Source: an uncultured Eubacteriaceae bacterium
Lineage (GTDB): Bacteria; Bacillota; Clostridia; Eubacteriales; Eubacteriaceae
DNA: 24,740 nt
NCBI GenBank assembly: GCA_947630385.1
Contig: CANRHG010000008.1
Coordinates: 1 to 24,740 of the forward strand
Reading direction: 5' to 3'
The notes under the pieces were generated by a model. The model saw nothing but the letters and a program-made list of their open reading frames with translations. It searched no databases and had not been told where the DNA came from. Shown one piece after another: positions 6,139 through 13,337 of this stretch (positions within the stretch are counted from its first letter, which is position 1; every line of letters starts with the position of its first letter). A program made the translations under genes and the position numbers.

Positions 6139-8423
6139 GATTTTCCTCCTAAAATTTCCTGGGATAATTTTATACCCTCTTTTGCGTCTTTCCCATAATA
6201 GTCCGCGCCGATCGCTTCGGCGTAGTCCGGGGTAAGAACCGCGCCTCCGACCATGATCGCCCCTTTATAGCCACCTTCTCTGAGATAGGTGATCGTCTCT
6301 TTCATGCTCTCGACGGTCGTCGTCATAAGCGCCGAAAGTCCGATAAGACCCACGTCGTATTCTTTTGCCGTCTTAAGGATCCTTTCGGCTTCTACGTCGC
6401 TTCCGAGATCAATCACGTCAAAGCCGTAGTTTTCTAGCATCATCGATAGGATATTTTTACCGATATCGTGGATGTCGCCTTTGACGGTCGCAAGGATCAC
6501 CGGCTCGCCCGAATGCGTCCCGGGAGCGCGCAGTAGGTCAAAACAGGCCTGAACGGCCTGGGCCGACTGGATGAGCCCGGGAAGAAAGATCTCGCCTTTA
6601 TCATAACGTTTTCCGACTTTATCGAGCGCCGGAATAAAGTAGGTATCGATGATCTCTTCTGGAGGGATGCTCTCTAAGAGTTCTTTGGTCTTAGCCTTTG
6701 CCGCTTCGTCAAATCCCGCTACGATCAGGCTCTTTAAATCGTCCTTACTTACGGCCTCTTCTTTCGGGTTAGAGTACACCCTTAGGCTGTCGCTGTCCCC
6801 GTCAAAGATCTTATGGGCGAGCACGGCAGAACTCATCGGCTTTTTTCCCGGATCGATGATGGCCGCGCTAAGGCCTTTTGATAACGCTTCGGATAAGAAC
6901 AGCGCGTTAAATTCGTCCCTCTCAGGTAGGCCGAACGAGACGTTACTGACCCCGAGGACCGTATTGATCCCTTTATCGCTAAGCACTTTTACCGTATCGA
7001 GCGTTACCCGCGCCGGGGCACTCGCCGCGGTCAGGGTCAGGGCGTCGATAAAAATGCGCTCTTTCGGTATCCCGTAAGTGGCGGCATCCTCGATTATTTT
7101 TTCGGCAAGTCTTACCCTTCCCTCACTCGTATCGGGAATCCCGTCTTCATCCAAGGTCAGCCCGATCAGAAAAGACCCGTATTTGGCCGCCAGCGGCAGT
7201 ATCGCCTCCTTTGACTCCTTTGACGCGTTGACCGAGTTGATCAGGGCCACGCCCGGATAGCGCCTGAGCGCGACTTCGAGCACTTCGGGCCTACTCGAGT
7301 CAAAACAAAGCGGGGCGTCCGTCACGGACAGAAGCCGTTCTAGGACCTCGCCCATGACTTCCTTTTCGTCGATCTCGGGTAGTCCGAGGTTTACGTCGAT
7401 GACGTGGGCACCCTGTTGTTCCTGAAGCACGGCTTCTTTTAAGATGGGATCGTAGCTTCTTCGCCTTAGGGCTTCTTTCATGCGTTCTTTGCCCGTCGGG
7501 TTGATCCGCTCCCCGATTAAAAGCGGGGCCGTATCTTTGAGTACCCCCGTGTACGACGAAAGCCTGGGCTTCTTCCCCTCTCTTGGAGTAAGGTGGGAGC
7601 TGTCGATGACTTTTCGAAGGGCTCTAATCGTCTCGGGCGTCGTCCCGCAACATCCTCCGAGGATCGTAGCGCCGCGCTCGATAAAGATCTTCCCGTAATT
7701 TGCGAAGTTCTCATCGTCGACGGGATAGACCGTCTTACCATTCTCGATCACCGGAAGGCCGGCGTTGGGTTGTACGATTACGGGGAGACTTGTCGTATCT
7801 AAGATTTTTTCGACGACCGGAAGCAGGTCCTGCGGTCCTAATGAGCAGTTGACCCCGAGGGCCGACACACCCAAAGCCTCGGCCATCGTCGCAAAACTCT
7901 CTGGGGAGACCCCGGTAAAGGTACGCCCGTCACTACTAAAGCTCATCGAAGCGATCACCGGAAGATCGCTGTGATCTTTAGCCGCTAAAATGGCCGCCCG
8001 AAGCTCGGACAGGTCGGTAAAGGTGTCGAGTAGGATCATATCGGCGCCCTCACCGGCCTTTACGATCTCGCTAAAACATTCGTAAGCGTCGTCAAAGTCC
8101 AAGTCCCCCATCGGCGCGACCAGTTTCCCCGTCGGCCCGATCTCCAGAGCGATTTTTTTACCTAACGGCTTTAACAGGTCGATGGCCGCCCGTACGACTT
8201 CCTCTACGTTGTCGATCTTATAGCGGTTGGCCTCAAACGTGTTCGTCGTAAGAACGTCCGCGCCGGCATCGGCATAACTCCCTGCGATCTCCCTTACGAC
8301 TTCCGGTTTTTTTATATTTAAAAGGACCGGATTTTCGCTAAAATCCAGGCCCTTTTTTTCTAGCATCGTACCAAAAGCCCCGTCAAAGAGTACGGGCTTT
8401 ACAGATTCCAAATTTACATTCAT
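6135..8423 (-). CDS. metH: Cobalamin-dependent methionine synthase lacking the activation domain
   Basis: 762 residues against ~1,200 for full-length MetH. Domain order: homocysteine-binding barrel (about 1-285) with zinc ligands Cys193 (GVNCS) and Cys258/259 (GGCCG); pterin-binding barrel for methyltetrahydrofolate (about 298-560, starting PLLIGERINPTG); cap helical domain (about 570-630); Rossmann B12 domain with DIHDIGKN at 650-657, where His652 is the lower cobalt ligand. The protein ends there, so the SAM-binding reactivation domain is missing and is supplied by the gene immediately upstream, as in Thermotoga and many Clostridia. The start overlaps that gene by 41 nt, with AGG about 9 nt before ATG. 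It moves the methyl group from methyltetrahydrofolate to homocysteine in the cytosol. Confidence 0.95.
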   Translation of the reverse strand: MNVNLESVKPVLFDGAFGTMLEKKGLDFSENPVLLNIKKPEVVREIAGSYADAGADVLTTNTFEANRYKIDNVEEVVRAAIDLLKPLGKKIALEIGPTGKLVAPMGDLDFDDAYECFSEIVKAGEGADMILLDTFTDLSELRAAILAAKDHSDLPVIASMSFSSDGRTFTGVSPESFATMAEALGVSALGVNCSLGPQDLLPVVEKILDTTSLPVIVQPNAGLPVIENGKTVYPVDDENFANYGKIFIERGATILGGCCGTTPETIRALRKVIDSSHLTPREGKKPRLSSYTGVLKDTAPLLIGERINPTGKERMKEALRRRSYDPILKEAVLQEQQGAHVIDVNLGLPEIDEKEVMGEVLERLLSVTDAPLCFDSSRPEVLEVALRRYPGVALINSVNASKESKEAILPLAAKYGSFLIGLTLDEDGIPDTSEGRVRLAEKIIEDAATYGIPKERIFIDALTLTAASAPARVTLDTVKVLSDKGINTVLGVSNVSFGLPERDEFNALFLSEALSKGLSAAIIDPGKKPMSSAVLAHKIFDGDSDSLRVYSNPKEEAVSKDDLKSLIVAGFDEAAKAKTKELLESIPPEEIIDTYFIPALDKVGKRYDKGEIFLPGLIQSAQAVQACFDLLRAPGTHSGEPVILATVKGDIHDIGKNILSMMLENYGFDVIDLGSDVEAERILKTAKEYDVGLIGLSALMTTTVESMKETITYLREGGYKGAIMVGGAVLTPDYAEAIGADYYGKDAKEGIKLSQEILGGKS

Positions 8424-8991
8424 TCTTTAACCTACACCTGCTGCATCTGGGCAGGGGCTCTCTAGGACGGTCCCGGACACCGACGACGGCCGTCACGCTC
8501 TTTCTTGGCATGAGTAGCCCCGACTCGGTGACGGTGACCCCGAGTTTTTTCGGAAGATTAAGTTCCTTTTCAAAAAGTTTTTGGTGAAGCAGGTCAAAAT
8601 CCCCGTAACCGGGCGAGTAGCGCTCGGTGATAAAGCGGGGCTCGCTTTTTTCGATCTGTCGGGTCAGCTCGTCGATGACTTCTTCAATATAGAGGGAGGC
8701 TCCGGTATCTAACATCACGGCAGAAGCCAGGTCGGTCAGCGACCGGCGCTTGATCTCCGAGACGATCGGTTGTCCCAGCGTTGCCGCGAGCAGGTACACC
8801 TCATCGGAACCGTCTAGAAATTCTTTAATGTCTTCCCCTCTTAAGGGTAGTTCCTCTTTTTTAAGCTTTTTATAAAAAGTTCTTGGGACAGATAGGCGCG
8901 TGAGCGTCTCTACGGCCCCGTCGATTTTTTCTTTCTGCTCCGGGGTGATTTTTCCCGGGCCCAACGCGCCAATAAGCTTTTCGCTAGTCAT
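8383..8991 (-). CDS. Stand-alone MetH reactivation-domain protein
   Basis: 202 residues, about the length of the MetH activation domain. The N-terminus (EKLIGALG) and the central RYSPGYGDFDL, with LLMPRKSVTAVVG after it, match the SAM-binding part of the vitamin B12-dependent methionine synthase activation family (TM0269-like). It would re-methylate inactive cob(II)alamin on the adjacent truncated MetH using SAM and an electron donor. The C-terminus has four cysteines (183, 186, 192, 197; CxxCx5Cx4C), a possible metal or Fe-S site also seen in relatives. Oddity: the ATG at 8991 follows directly on the T run of a terminator hairpin and has no Shine-Dalgarno sequence, although the family N-terminus starts here, so an alternative start is not obvious. 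Confidence 0.87.
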   Translation of the reverse strand: MTSEKLIGALGPGKITPEQKEKIDGAVETLTRLSVPRTFYKKLKKEELPLRGEDIKEFLDGSDEVYLLAATLGQPIVSEIKRRSLTDLASAVMLDTGASLYIEEVIDELTRQIEKSEPRFITERYSPGYGDFDLLHQKLFEKELNLPKKLGVTVTESGLLMPRKSVTAVVGVRDRPREPLPRCSRCRLKNECKFGICKARTL

Positions 8992-9020
8992 AAAAAAAGA
9001 CCGCTGTTTATCCCGCGGTC
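8992..9020 (-). terminator. Terminator abutting the start codon of the MetH reactivation gene
   Basis: Minus strand: GACCGC/GCGGTC hairpin with a 10-nt loop followed by seven T residues, immediately continued by ATG of the next gene. The 5' arm begins inside the stop codon of the RelB/DinJ-like gene. It either ends the upstream operon or acts as an attenuator for the met operon. Confidence 0.8.
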
Positions 9021-9261
9021 AATACAGATCATTTATAATTGAAGAACTTTCCACCTGCGGTGGTGTTGTTTCTTCCTCTTTCTTTTTTTTCTTCTTCCGG
9101 TACCGTTTGATCGTAAACGGTAAACCTTCACAAATGACCGCCTGTTTTAAAAACAGACGAATCGCACTCGTCGTATCAAGACCCAAATCATCGAAGAGTT
9201 GGTCAGCCTGTTGTTTTAGTTCCGAATCCACTCGGACCTGAATTACGCCATCTCTTGCCAT
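9019..9261 (-). CDS. RelB/DinJ-family ribbon-helix-helix antitoxin-like protein
   Basis: 80 residues. The N-terminus VIQVRVDSELKQQADQLF, then LGLDTTSAIRLFLKQAV, is the ribbon-helix-helix fold of RelB/DinJ antitoxins, followed by GLPF, a common end of the domain. The rest is unusual: a lysine-rich run (KRYRKKKKKK, about 53-62) and an acidic/polar tail. The ATG overlaps the stop of the upstream membrane protein by one base, with GGAGG before it. No RelE/YafQ-type toxin lies on either side, so it is either an orphan antitoxin or a repurposed DNA-binding regulator of this transcript. Confidence 0.8.
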   Translation of the reverse strand: MARDGVIQVRVDSELKQQADQLFDDLGLDTTSAIRLFLKQAVICEGLPFTIKRYRKKKKKKEEETTPPQVESSSIINDLY

Positions 9262-10151
9262 TAATTCCTCCGTCTTCTCTTACGAACCATCTTCCGGTGT
9301 TTTTTGACCGCCAGCGCGCTTGTGACGATAAGCGCAATCAAAATGACCGGATAGAAAAAAGCATTCAGCCACAACTTTTCTATTTTCTCAGCCTGTTTTA
9401 AGTCCACGCTCGAGGCGACGCCGTCGATGGCCTGAACGACCCGATCGCTCATACCCGTACGCTCGTCCTCGCTGACGCGGGCGGGGCTGCTCGTTATCAC
9501 GTAAGTATTTGGACTATCCCCCCGGCTGATCACGCTGTCGTAAGCGCCTTCGGCCCCGTGTACGATCAGGTAGTAACTGGACGGATCCTCGTTGAGTCCC
9601 GAAACGGTCGCGTTCCAGGAGCCGTCCTTGCCCGAGAGAATGATGGTGCGCTCCGGTTTTCCGTCGCCCGACAAGGCGACCACGTCAACCTGAAGCGTTT
9701 CCGGCCGGTCTTTCTCGTTGTCGTTTTCCCAAACCGCTGAGATGTTCATCTGTGTCGCGCCGGAAGCGTATACGTAATCAAAAGTGTAGTGGTTCGTCCC
9801 GTTGCCCGATTCTACCAGGTTGTAATCGTACAACCCGTCAAAAGGCTCGGTCTTTAAGACCTTAAACGAATATTCCCAGACCAGTCCATAGTTGTACGTG
9901 AACTCAAGCTGCCAGGTATTGTTGGAGACTTTGTCGGCGGCCGAAACCGTCTTGGAATCGATGGCCACTTCCTCCCCGTCCACGGTGCGGTAAAGCCCGA
10001 CGGTGATCGACTGTGGCCGGTCTTGGGGATCGTCGGCGATCCAGTTGATGGTTAAAGTGATCGTATGGCTGGAATCGTCGGCGGCATAAACCGGGACTAA
10101 TAGAGAAAAAGTTAGAATAAGTACCGCTATTATTCTAAGGCTTCTTGCCAT
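9261..10151 (-). CDS. Membrane-anchored protein with two Cna-B-like domains
   Basis: 296 residues. Signal peptide 1-23 (SLRIIAVLILTFSLLVPVYA). Two Cna protein B-type beta domains follow: about 29-130, with INWIADDPQDRP..ITVGLYRT, and about 134-225, with VWENDNEKDRPETLQVDVVAL. Such domains form stalks in Gram-positive surface proteins. A membrane span (about 265-283) and a strongly basic end (KKHRKMVRKRRRRN) anchor it; there is no LPxTG sortase motif before the span. A promoter lies about 35 nt upstream. No clear Shine-Dalgarno sequence precedes the ATG. It sits upstream of the RelB/DinJ-like gene and is coupled to it by a 1-nt overlap. Likely extracellular role in adhesion or as a wall stalk; ligand unknown. 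Confidence 0.8.
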   Translation of the reverse strand: MARSLRIIAVLILTFSLLVPVYAADDSSHTITLTINWIADDPQDRPQSITVGLYRTVDGEEVAIDSKTVSAADKVSNNTWQLEFTYNYGLVWEYSFKVLKTEPFDGLYDYNLVESGNGTNHYTFDYVYASGATQMNISAVWENDNEKDRPETLQVDVVALSGDGKPERTIILSGKDGSWNATVSGLNEDPSSYYLIVHGAEGAYDSVISRGDSPNTYVITSSPARVSEDERTGMSDRVVQAIDGVASSVDLKQAEKIEKLWLNAFFYPVILIALIVTSALAVKKHRKMVRKRRRRN

Positions 10152-10183
10152 TGGATTATTAATCTTTCATAAGAATTGTAAAC

Positions 10184-10216
10184 ATTATATCATATGAGGA
10201 GTCAAATTAGTGACAA
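10184..10216 (-). promoter_or_regulatory. Promoter of the Cna-B-like gene
   Basis: On the minus strand TTGTCA (10211-10216) and TATGAT (10189-10194) are separated by 16 nt, and an alternative TATAAT lies 5 nt further on. Transcription would start about 30 nt before the ATG at 10151. Confidence 0.6.
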
Positions 10217-10303
10217 TTTGGTTACAAATGTTGAAATATTTCTAAGATTTCTATGCAAATGTCAGTTAAATAAAATATTAAGCTTGAAATCATTAAAGGA
10301 AGA

Positions 10304-10990
10304 TTAAAACTTTGTGTACGTTTTATAAGCTTCAAACATGCGGGAGGCGGCGTATTTGGAGAACAGATCCGGGCTCCGGTGATCGTAATCGATGACGTCT
10401 TTGACGCGCTGCGGCAGGGATTCTTTCCACTTTATCTCCATGACCGACAGGCCTTCGGCGATTTCCTCCCCACCAAAATCGTCGTCAAAAAAGCGTCCGA
10501 CTTCGTTTCCGGCTTTGATGTGGTAGTCGAGCGTGACCCTTGCCCCGTTATATGCGTAAGGCTCGCGGGTATACTCGACGACAACTCTCGGGTAAAGACC
10601 GTCTTCGAGGCGTTCGTAGAGTTCAAAACACAGCGGATCTTCCGTATCGGCCAAAAAGCCGTAGTCGCCGTTTAAGATACGTTCGACCTGATCTCTGGTA
10701 AGCTGGGTCTCGATCTTTTTTCCGAGTTTATTCCGCTTTACTTTTTTCTCGAGGCGGATGAAGCCGTCGTCGTGGTTGTAGTAACGGATTCGAAAAACCT
10801 TGCGTTTGCTGGCTTCTTTAAGACGGGCTTTAAGGGCCCGGTCTCTGGGATCGTCAAAATAAATACTTCGAACGAGGTAACGCCCGTCGATGGCGTGAGG
10901 GTCGCTGTCGGCAAACTCCGACAGATCCGCGCTGATGCGCTTTGCTTCATCCGATGGTAATTTGTACTTTTTTACTTCTCTTGATTTCAT
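10304..10990 (-). CDS. VTC-domain (polyphosphate polymerase-type) protein
   Basis: 228 residues, the size of a single VTC/triphosphate-tunnel domain. Basic and acidic residues that line the tunnel are visible: EVKKYKL at 5-11, SIYFDD (42-47), RIRYY (67-71), RLEKKVKRNK (79-88), VVVEYTREP (136-144) and VMEIKWKE (183-190), with the C-terminal SKYAASR typical of the family. It may bind or polymerise phosphate chains or process a polyphosphorylated substrate at the membrane. In Bacillota such proteins are often next to DUF4956 membrane proteins and CotH kinases, but neither is here. No Shine-Dalgarno sequence is visible before the ATG. The bactofilin-like gene upstream is separated by a terminator. 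Confidence 0.85.
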   Translation of the reverse strand: MKSREVKKYKLPSDEAKRISADLSEFADSDPHAIDGRYLVRSIYFDDPRDRALKARLKEASKRKVFRIRYYNHDDGFIRLEKKVKRNKLGKKIETQLTRDQVERILNGDYGFLADTEDPLCFELYERLEDGLYPRVVVEYTREPYAYNGARVTLDYHIKAGNEVGRFFDDDFGGEEIAEGLSVMEIKWKESLPQRVKDVIDYDHRSPDLFSKYAASRMFEAYKTYTKF

Positions 10991-11017
10991 TTTTTATTTG
11001 TTAAGGTTTTCTGCATC

Positions 11018-11040
11018 AAAAAAAGGGGACCGAGGCCCCC
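11018..11040 (-). terminator. Terminator after the bactofilin-like gene
   Basis: GC-rich hairpin GGGG/CCCC with the loop GCCTCGGT, followed by about seven T residues on the minus strand, 18 nt past the stop at 11058. The VTC start codon lies only 27 nt further on, too close for a full promoter in between. Confidence 0.8.
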
Positions 11041-11057
11041 TGGTAAATCATTTGCTT

Positions 11058-12236
11058 TTAAGCTCTATCCTGTGGGGGCTCATTCCTATGAACCGCTTCC
11101 CTCGGGACCTCTTGTCTGTTGCCTACGTCGCCTTCGACCGGAGCGGGATGCCTGAAAGCCGCGCGCATGTTCTCGTATAGTTTTAATACGATGTAGCCGA
11201 GCGTTAAGATCATGCAGAGCAGATCTAAAATCAGGCCAAGGTACGGGACCCTACTTAAAATTCCAAAGACCAGAGCAAAGATCAAGGTCGAGACCCATTT
11301 GTTGAGTTTAGGCGTAGCCCAACGCCCGATCACCGCGGCCGCGAACGGCACACAGATCGAAGCGATCAGAACGTAAGCCGTCGAGAGCATGAGCGTGATC
11401 GGTAGCGTTATATAAGGAAGGATAAGCACGATGGACACTACCGGTATCAGGATCAATGAGATAAGACCCGTTAAGATCAGCGGCAAGAGATGGAACTTAA
11501 GATCGTAAACGGCTCCCTTGACCGAATTTCCGGCAAAGATAACGATCAGATAAGCGACCAGCAAGGTTACGATCGTCCAGTACGCGATGTCGATCAAAGT
11601 CTCGGTCAAAACTTCCGTCGGTGTCTTGACGTGTACTTCTTCCGGTGTGACCTGATCGAAGTTCGTCTTACCGATCTTGGCTCCATCCTCTACGACCGGT
11701 TCGTGTCCCGAAGTCAGGTTTAAATTCCCTTGAATATCCGCGGTTGATTTAATAATAACGTTACTGGCTTCCAGGTTAACGTCACCCGTTACCACACCGG
11801 AGATCGTGATCGTTTCACCAACCATGTTGATGGCGTTGGTCGTCCCACCAAGTATGGCATTATCAGCCGCGCCGTAAATGGCGTTATAAGTAGAATCGCC
11901 CCGAATCTCAATGCTCCGGGCCGCGACCGTCAGGTTGTTGTCGATCGTCGTATCGGAAATGACCAAACTTTCCGAGAGGGAACGAACGCTGTCGCCGATC
12001 GTAGAATTGGAGATACTGATGGAATAGCTTAAATTCAGCAAAGAACGGCCGATGTTTGCGTCTCTTACGATCGTGTTCGCGGAAAAGACGTAAGCATCAC
12101 GCGCGATATCGCCGGTGACGTTTTCGGTCGAAGATGAGTTGGACTCGATGTAGTTTCCGGCTGAGTCTTCCGCCGCCATTGCCCCGAAGGGGATGAAGAA
12201 TAAAATAAATAATAGAATTAATGTCGTTTTTTTCAT
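11058..12236 (-). CDS. Bactofilin-like (polymer-forming) membrane protein
   Basis: 392 residues from ATG 12236, chosen because GGAGG lies 9 nt upstream and the product then starts with a clean signal peptide (KKTTLILLFILFFIPFGAMA). Residues about 30-200 are a repetitive beta-helix-like region of short strands (VTGDIARDAYVFSANTIV, ISNSTIGDSV, EIRGDSTYNA, VTGDVNLEASNVIIKS) of the bactofilin/polymer-forming type. Four to five hydrophobic segments follow (about 220-240, 252-300, 310-328, 335-360), then a cytosolic polar tail rich in Arg, Glu and Pro. The family layout (exported beta-helix followed by a multi-span part) suggests a surface scaffold. A terminator follows. No clear promoter was found upstream. 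Confidence 0.8.
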   Translation of the reverse strand: MKKTTLILLFILFFIPFGAMAAEDSAGNYIESNSSSTENVTGDIARDAYVFSANTIVRDANIGRSLLNLSYSISISNSTIGDSVRSLSESLVISDTTIDNNLTVAARSIEIRGDSTYNAIYGAADNAILGGTTNAINMVGETITISGVVTGDVNLEASNVIIKSTADIQGNLNLTSGHEPVVEDGAKIGKTNFDQVTPEEVHVKTPTEVLTETLIDIAYWTIVTLLVAYLIVIFAGNSVKGAVYDLKFHLLPLILTGLISLILIPVVSIVLILPYITLPITLMLSTAYVLIASICVPFAAAVIGRWATPKLNKWVSTLIFALVFGILSRVPYLGLILDLLCMILTLGYIVLKLYENMRAAFRHPAPVEGDVGNRQEVPREAVHRNEPPQDRA

Positions 12237-12821
12237 ACACGTTTTCCTCCATATCACCTTTTTACCCTAAAAATATAATTAATAAAGCTACCGGTAACAT
12301 CCGAAAATTACATAAATTAATGGAATCCAAAAGGGAAATAACGAACGTGACCAACAGGAGAAAAACCGGCTTAAACAATACCGAACAAGAGAAAACTTAG
12401 TGAAAATATAATTAGAACATTCGTAGGACAAACAGAACTAACGGATAGAACCTTTATATTTATTTAGAAGATTCCAGCCTCAAACAAGAGGAAAATGAAT
12501 AAAATATGAATATTTAAACAAAACCAGTTTGACGAAATTAAAACATTAAATACAAACCTATTTTTTTATTATTCATTTTTAAAGCATATTATACAGTTTA
12601 TAGGCATAAAATAATAACCTAACTAGGAGCGCTAGCATGTTGTGTTGGCACTATACTGAGAATTCCGAAACCTATTTTCCTATTTTCTGTTTCATACGCA
12701 GCATATGGTTGTATATTCCAAACAACTTAAAAATTTGACAAAAAATTTCATTTATGTTTGTTTTAAAACAGAATGAATAATATTCATCTATTTATACAGT
12801 TACTTATATAGGTATTTGGTT

Positions 12822-12872
12822 GGCCCAAAGTCTCTCGGGCTTTTCGAGGAGACTTCGGGCCTTTTTATTTTT
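12822..12872 (+). terminator. Very strong terminator in gene-free DNA
   Basis: GGCCC-A-AAGTCTC pairs with GAGACTT-C-GGGCC around a 14-nt loop, followed by TTTTTATTTTT. No ORF precedes it on the plus strand for over 500 bp. A TTGACA at about 12737 without a clear -10 might start a ~100-nt small RNA ending here. 12237-12821 is otherwise AT-rich with nothing I can support. Confidence 0.8.
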
Positions 12873-12880
12873 AAATTCAA

Positions 12881-13321
12881 GATACCGCCACGAAAGTGGA
12901 AACATTTGGCTTTGCCCGGAGTTTTATATTGTTAGACTTTGTTTTTTGGGTTCCTGTTTGAGATCAATTTAGTTAGGTTTGATTTCAAAAATTAAAAAAT
13001 TAGCTAATTAATGGGCTGGATAATCTGGAGGGCTTTGGGGTTTATATTCTAAACTGGAAATTTGTTTAGAGAGTTGGTTCGACCTGGACGGGATTTTTAA
13101 AACTAAAATTTTCTTTATGGTATGAACTGGTCGGGACTCTGTCAGACTTTTAAGTTATTATCTTATGTTTCAAATTTGTTGTTCAGTTTAGGAGGCTTTA
13201 TTTAGTCTTTTTAGAATGACTTTATAGACTTTTTCAAAAATCTCAATAGAGCGTATTCTATTTTGGTTTACTTTCGTATCACTTTTAGGTATTTAAGTGT
13301 TTCCACTTTTGTGGCGGTGTC
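12881..13321. repeat. 24-bp imperfect inverted-repeat pair flanking 393 bp before the giant gene
   Basis: 12881-12904 is the reverse complement of 13298-13321 with only two mismatches; the shared core reads TGTTTCCACTTT-GTGGCGGT. Each copy also has an internal CCAC-N4-GTGG dyad. The DNA between is AT-rich and codes for nothing recognisable; on its minus strand a TTGAGA/TAAAGT pair (16 nt spacing) is a weak promoter candidate. The right copy ends 16 bp before the TTG start of the giant gene. The layout resembles an invertible control segment. Confidence 0.65.
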
Positions 13322-13337
13322 AATTCGAGAGGTTTTT

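Noticed and set aside
8383..8991. Riboswitch (SAM or B12) controlling metH
   Set aside because: There is no leader between the RHH gene and the reactivation ORF large enough to hold one; only a simple terminator hairpin is present.
13263..13337. First 25 codons of the long plus-strand frame before the giant gene
   Set aside because: They precede a clean signal peptide and a GAGAGG site with a TTG start, and they cross the right inverted repeat.
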